6,162 nucleotides of DNA. It comes from Bacteroidota bacterium (GTDB taxonomy: Bacteria; Bacteroidota; Bacteroidia; Bacteroidales; PXBB01). Under the pieces are notes generated by a model, which did no database searches, was not told the DNA's origin, and was given only the letters and a program-made list of their open reading frames with translations. Positions 4,908 to 6,162 of the stretch are shown piece after piece. Location of the stretch: positions 1 to 6,162 of the forward strand of contig JAKIYU010000161.1 in assembly GCA_022708385.1 (NCBI GenBank), written 5' to 3'. Every line of letters starts with the position of its first letter. The stretch's first letter is position 1. The position numbers were made by a program, and so were the translations under genes.

Positions 4908-6162
4908 TTATTTTCGCCAAAAGGCCGGTGACAATAAAATCATAACGGTAAACAATTCAAGGCGCCCCAGCAGCATCATAAACGACAAAAACCATTTGCC
5001 AAAAATGCTGACATGGGCAAAATTACCCATAGGTCCTACAGTGCCAAGTCCGGGTCCGATATTTCCAAGCGAAGAAGCAACAGCTCCAAGAGCGCTTTTA
5101 AAATCCAGTCCGGTCGTTGACATTATCAATGAGCCTAATGCAAAAATAACCATATAAAACAGAAAAAAAACCTGTACATTTAAAAAGCTATCTTTGGGAA
5201 CAGGTTTGCCATTGTACTGCACCGGAAGTACTGCGTTAGGATGTAACAACCGCTTCAGTTCAAGAGAAAAATTTTTAAAAAGAAATATATGCCTTATCAT
5301 TTTAATGCTCCCAGCTGTTGAACCAGAACAGGCCCCTGCAAAAAACAACAGAAAAACAAAAAACCACATCATACCCGGCCATATAAGGTAATCCGAAGAC
5401 ACAAATCCTGTTGTGGTTATAATAGACGTTACCTGAAACAGCGCATTGCGAATGGATTTCTCGACACCTGAAAAATGATTAAGAAACAAGAGAACTGCTA
5501 TAATTAATGATGTTATAAAAATAAAAATAACATAAAATCGTAGTTCTTCATCACCCCAGAATTTACGCAACTTACCACTTAACGCATAATAGTGAAGTGT
5601 AAAGTTAATACCGGCAAGCATCATAAATACTACAACAACGTACTGAATATAGGGAGAATAGGCTGCAAAGCTGCTGTTTTTGGTCGAAAAACCCCCTGTG
5701 GCTATAGTCGTAAACGCATGACATATCGCGTCGAAAAGGTCCATTTTTCCTATAACGAGTAGAACTACCTCAACTGCGGTAAGTATCAAATACACCATCC
5801 CAAGTCTTTTGGCTGTTTCTCTGATACGGTGGTGTATTTTGTCCTTGGTTAGACCTTGAACTTCGGCCACATAAAGCGCCCCCCCGCCTATACTCAAAAG
5901 CGGTAATATGGCCAGCGAAAGCACAATTATACCAAAACCACCCACCCATTGAATAATACTGCGCCAGAACAGTATGCCCTTTGTAACCACTTCAATATCA
6001 GTATAAATACTTGACCCTGTTGTTGTTACCCCCGACATGGTTTCAAAAAAAGCATCGGTAAAACTGTTTACAGAACCACTGAGCAAAAAAGGCAGCGAAC
6101 CGAAGACTGAAAATATAATCCAGGAAAAAGACGCCACAATATACCCCTCTCTTTTACCAAGC
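4908..6162 (-). CDS. TrkH/KtrB-family K+ transporter subunit, 5' end outside window
   Basis: This is the membrane, K+-translocating subunit of a Trk/Ktr uptake system, normally gated by a cytoplasmic NAD/ATP-binding TrkA/KtrA partner; none is visible here. The four pore loops each carry a filter glycine: VTTTGSS (about 6009-6029), TIATGGFS (5685-5708), TTTGF (about 5400-5417) and GNIGPG (5049-5066). Other family marks are WVGGFGIIVLSLAILPLL and GACSGSTAGSIKMIRH. The C-terminus ends in ELFTVMILLSPAFWRK, as in complete homologues. A GTG at 6137 is not the start: the frame continues to the edge, reading LGKREGYI, a family-typical cytoplasmic stretch before the next TM helix. About 417 codons are visible against a usual 480-500, so only the first TM segment(s) are missing. 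No defect is seen. Confidence 0.95.
   Translation of the reverse strand, partial: LGKREGYIVASFSWIIFSVFGSLPFLLSGSVNSFTDAFFETMSGVTTTGSSIYTDIEVVTKGILFWRSIIQWVGGFGIIVLSLAILPLLSIGGGALYVAEVQGLTKDKIHHRIRETAKRLGMVYLILTAVEVVLLVIGKMDLFDAICHAFTTIATGGFSTKNSSFAAYSPYIQYVVVVFMMLAGINFTLHYYALSGKLRKFWGDEELRFYVIFIFITSLIIAVLLFLNHFSGVEKSIRNALFQVTSIITTTGFVSSDYLIWPGMMWFFVFLLFFAGACSGSTAGSIKMIRHIFLFKNFSLELKRLLHPNAVLPVQYNGKPVPKDSFLNVQVFFLFYMVIFALGSLIMSTTGLDFKSALGAVASSLGNIGPGLGTVGPMGNFAHVSIFGKWFLSFMMLLGRLELFTVMILLSPAFWRK

Noticed and set aside
5879..5885. C7 run in the TrkH-family gene as slippage site
   Set aside because: It encodes the conserved glycine-rich stretch SIGGGAL in a normal membrane protein. There is no sign of variability and a slip would only destroy the transporter.
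6135..6137. GTG as start codon of the TrkH-family gene
   Set aside because: The frame stays open to the window edge and the upstream residues LGKREGYI match the family, so the true start lies outside the window.

Overview
The window looks like part of a Bacteroidota (Bacteroidetes) chromosome. The evidence is a secreted protein with a C-terminal type IX secretion (T9SS) sorting domain, a perfect Bacteroidota-style -7 promoter box (TAnnTTTG) in front of a tRNA gene, a tRNA with no encoded CCA tail, and start codons without clear Shine-Dalgarno sequences. Every gene lies on the minus strand, so transcription runs from high to low coordinates.

Layout in the direction of transcription. At 6162-4908 is the 3' part of a TrkH/KtrB-family K+ transporter subunit, cut by the window edge. 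At 4819-1419 is a tight three-gene unit: an ECF-type RNA polymerase sigma factor; a membrane-anchored partner overlapping it by ATGA, with a single TM helix, a long disordered linker and a C-terminal OMP beta-barrel-like domain; and, 3 nt further on, a signal-peptide protein with a cohesin-like domain, two Ig-like domains and a T9SS sorting domain. The likely logic is a cell-surface signalling operon: sigma factor, cognate anti-sigma/envelope sensor and exported surface protein.

At 1367-360 is a Fic-family protein of the DUF4172-Fic-winged-helix type. It has lost the catalytic HPFxxGNGR motif, the inhibitory (S/T)xxxE(G/N) motif and the flap region, but keeps a well-conserved C-terminal winged helix. 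A 29-bp perfect palindrome runs into its start codon, and a 15-bp copy of the palindrome core lies 3 nt after its stop codon, in the opposite orientation. This gene-plus-palindromes unit is the most interesting part of the window: it looks like a Fic protein reduced to a DNA-binding (probably autoregulatory) protein.

At 260-177 is tRNA-Leu(CAA), with its own -7 box and an intrinsic terminator whose stem begins in the last bases of the tRNA. Positions 1-146 hold no gene I can support.
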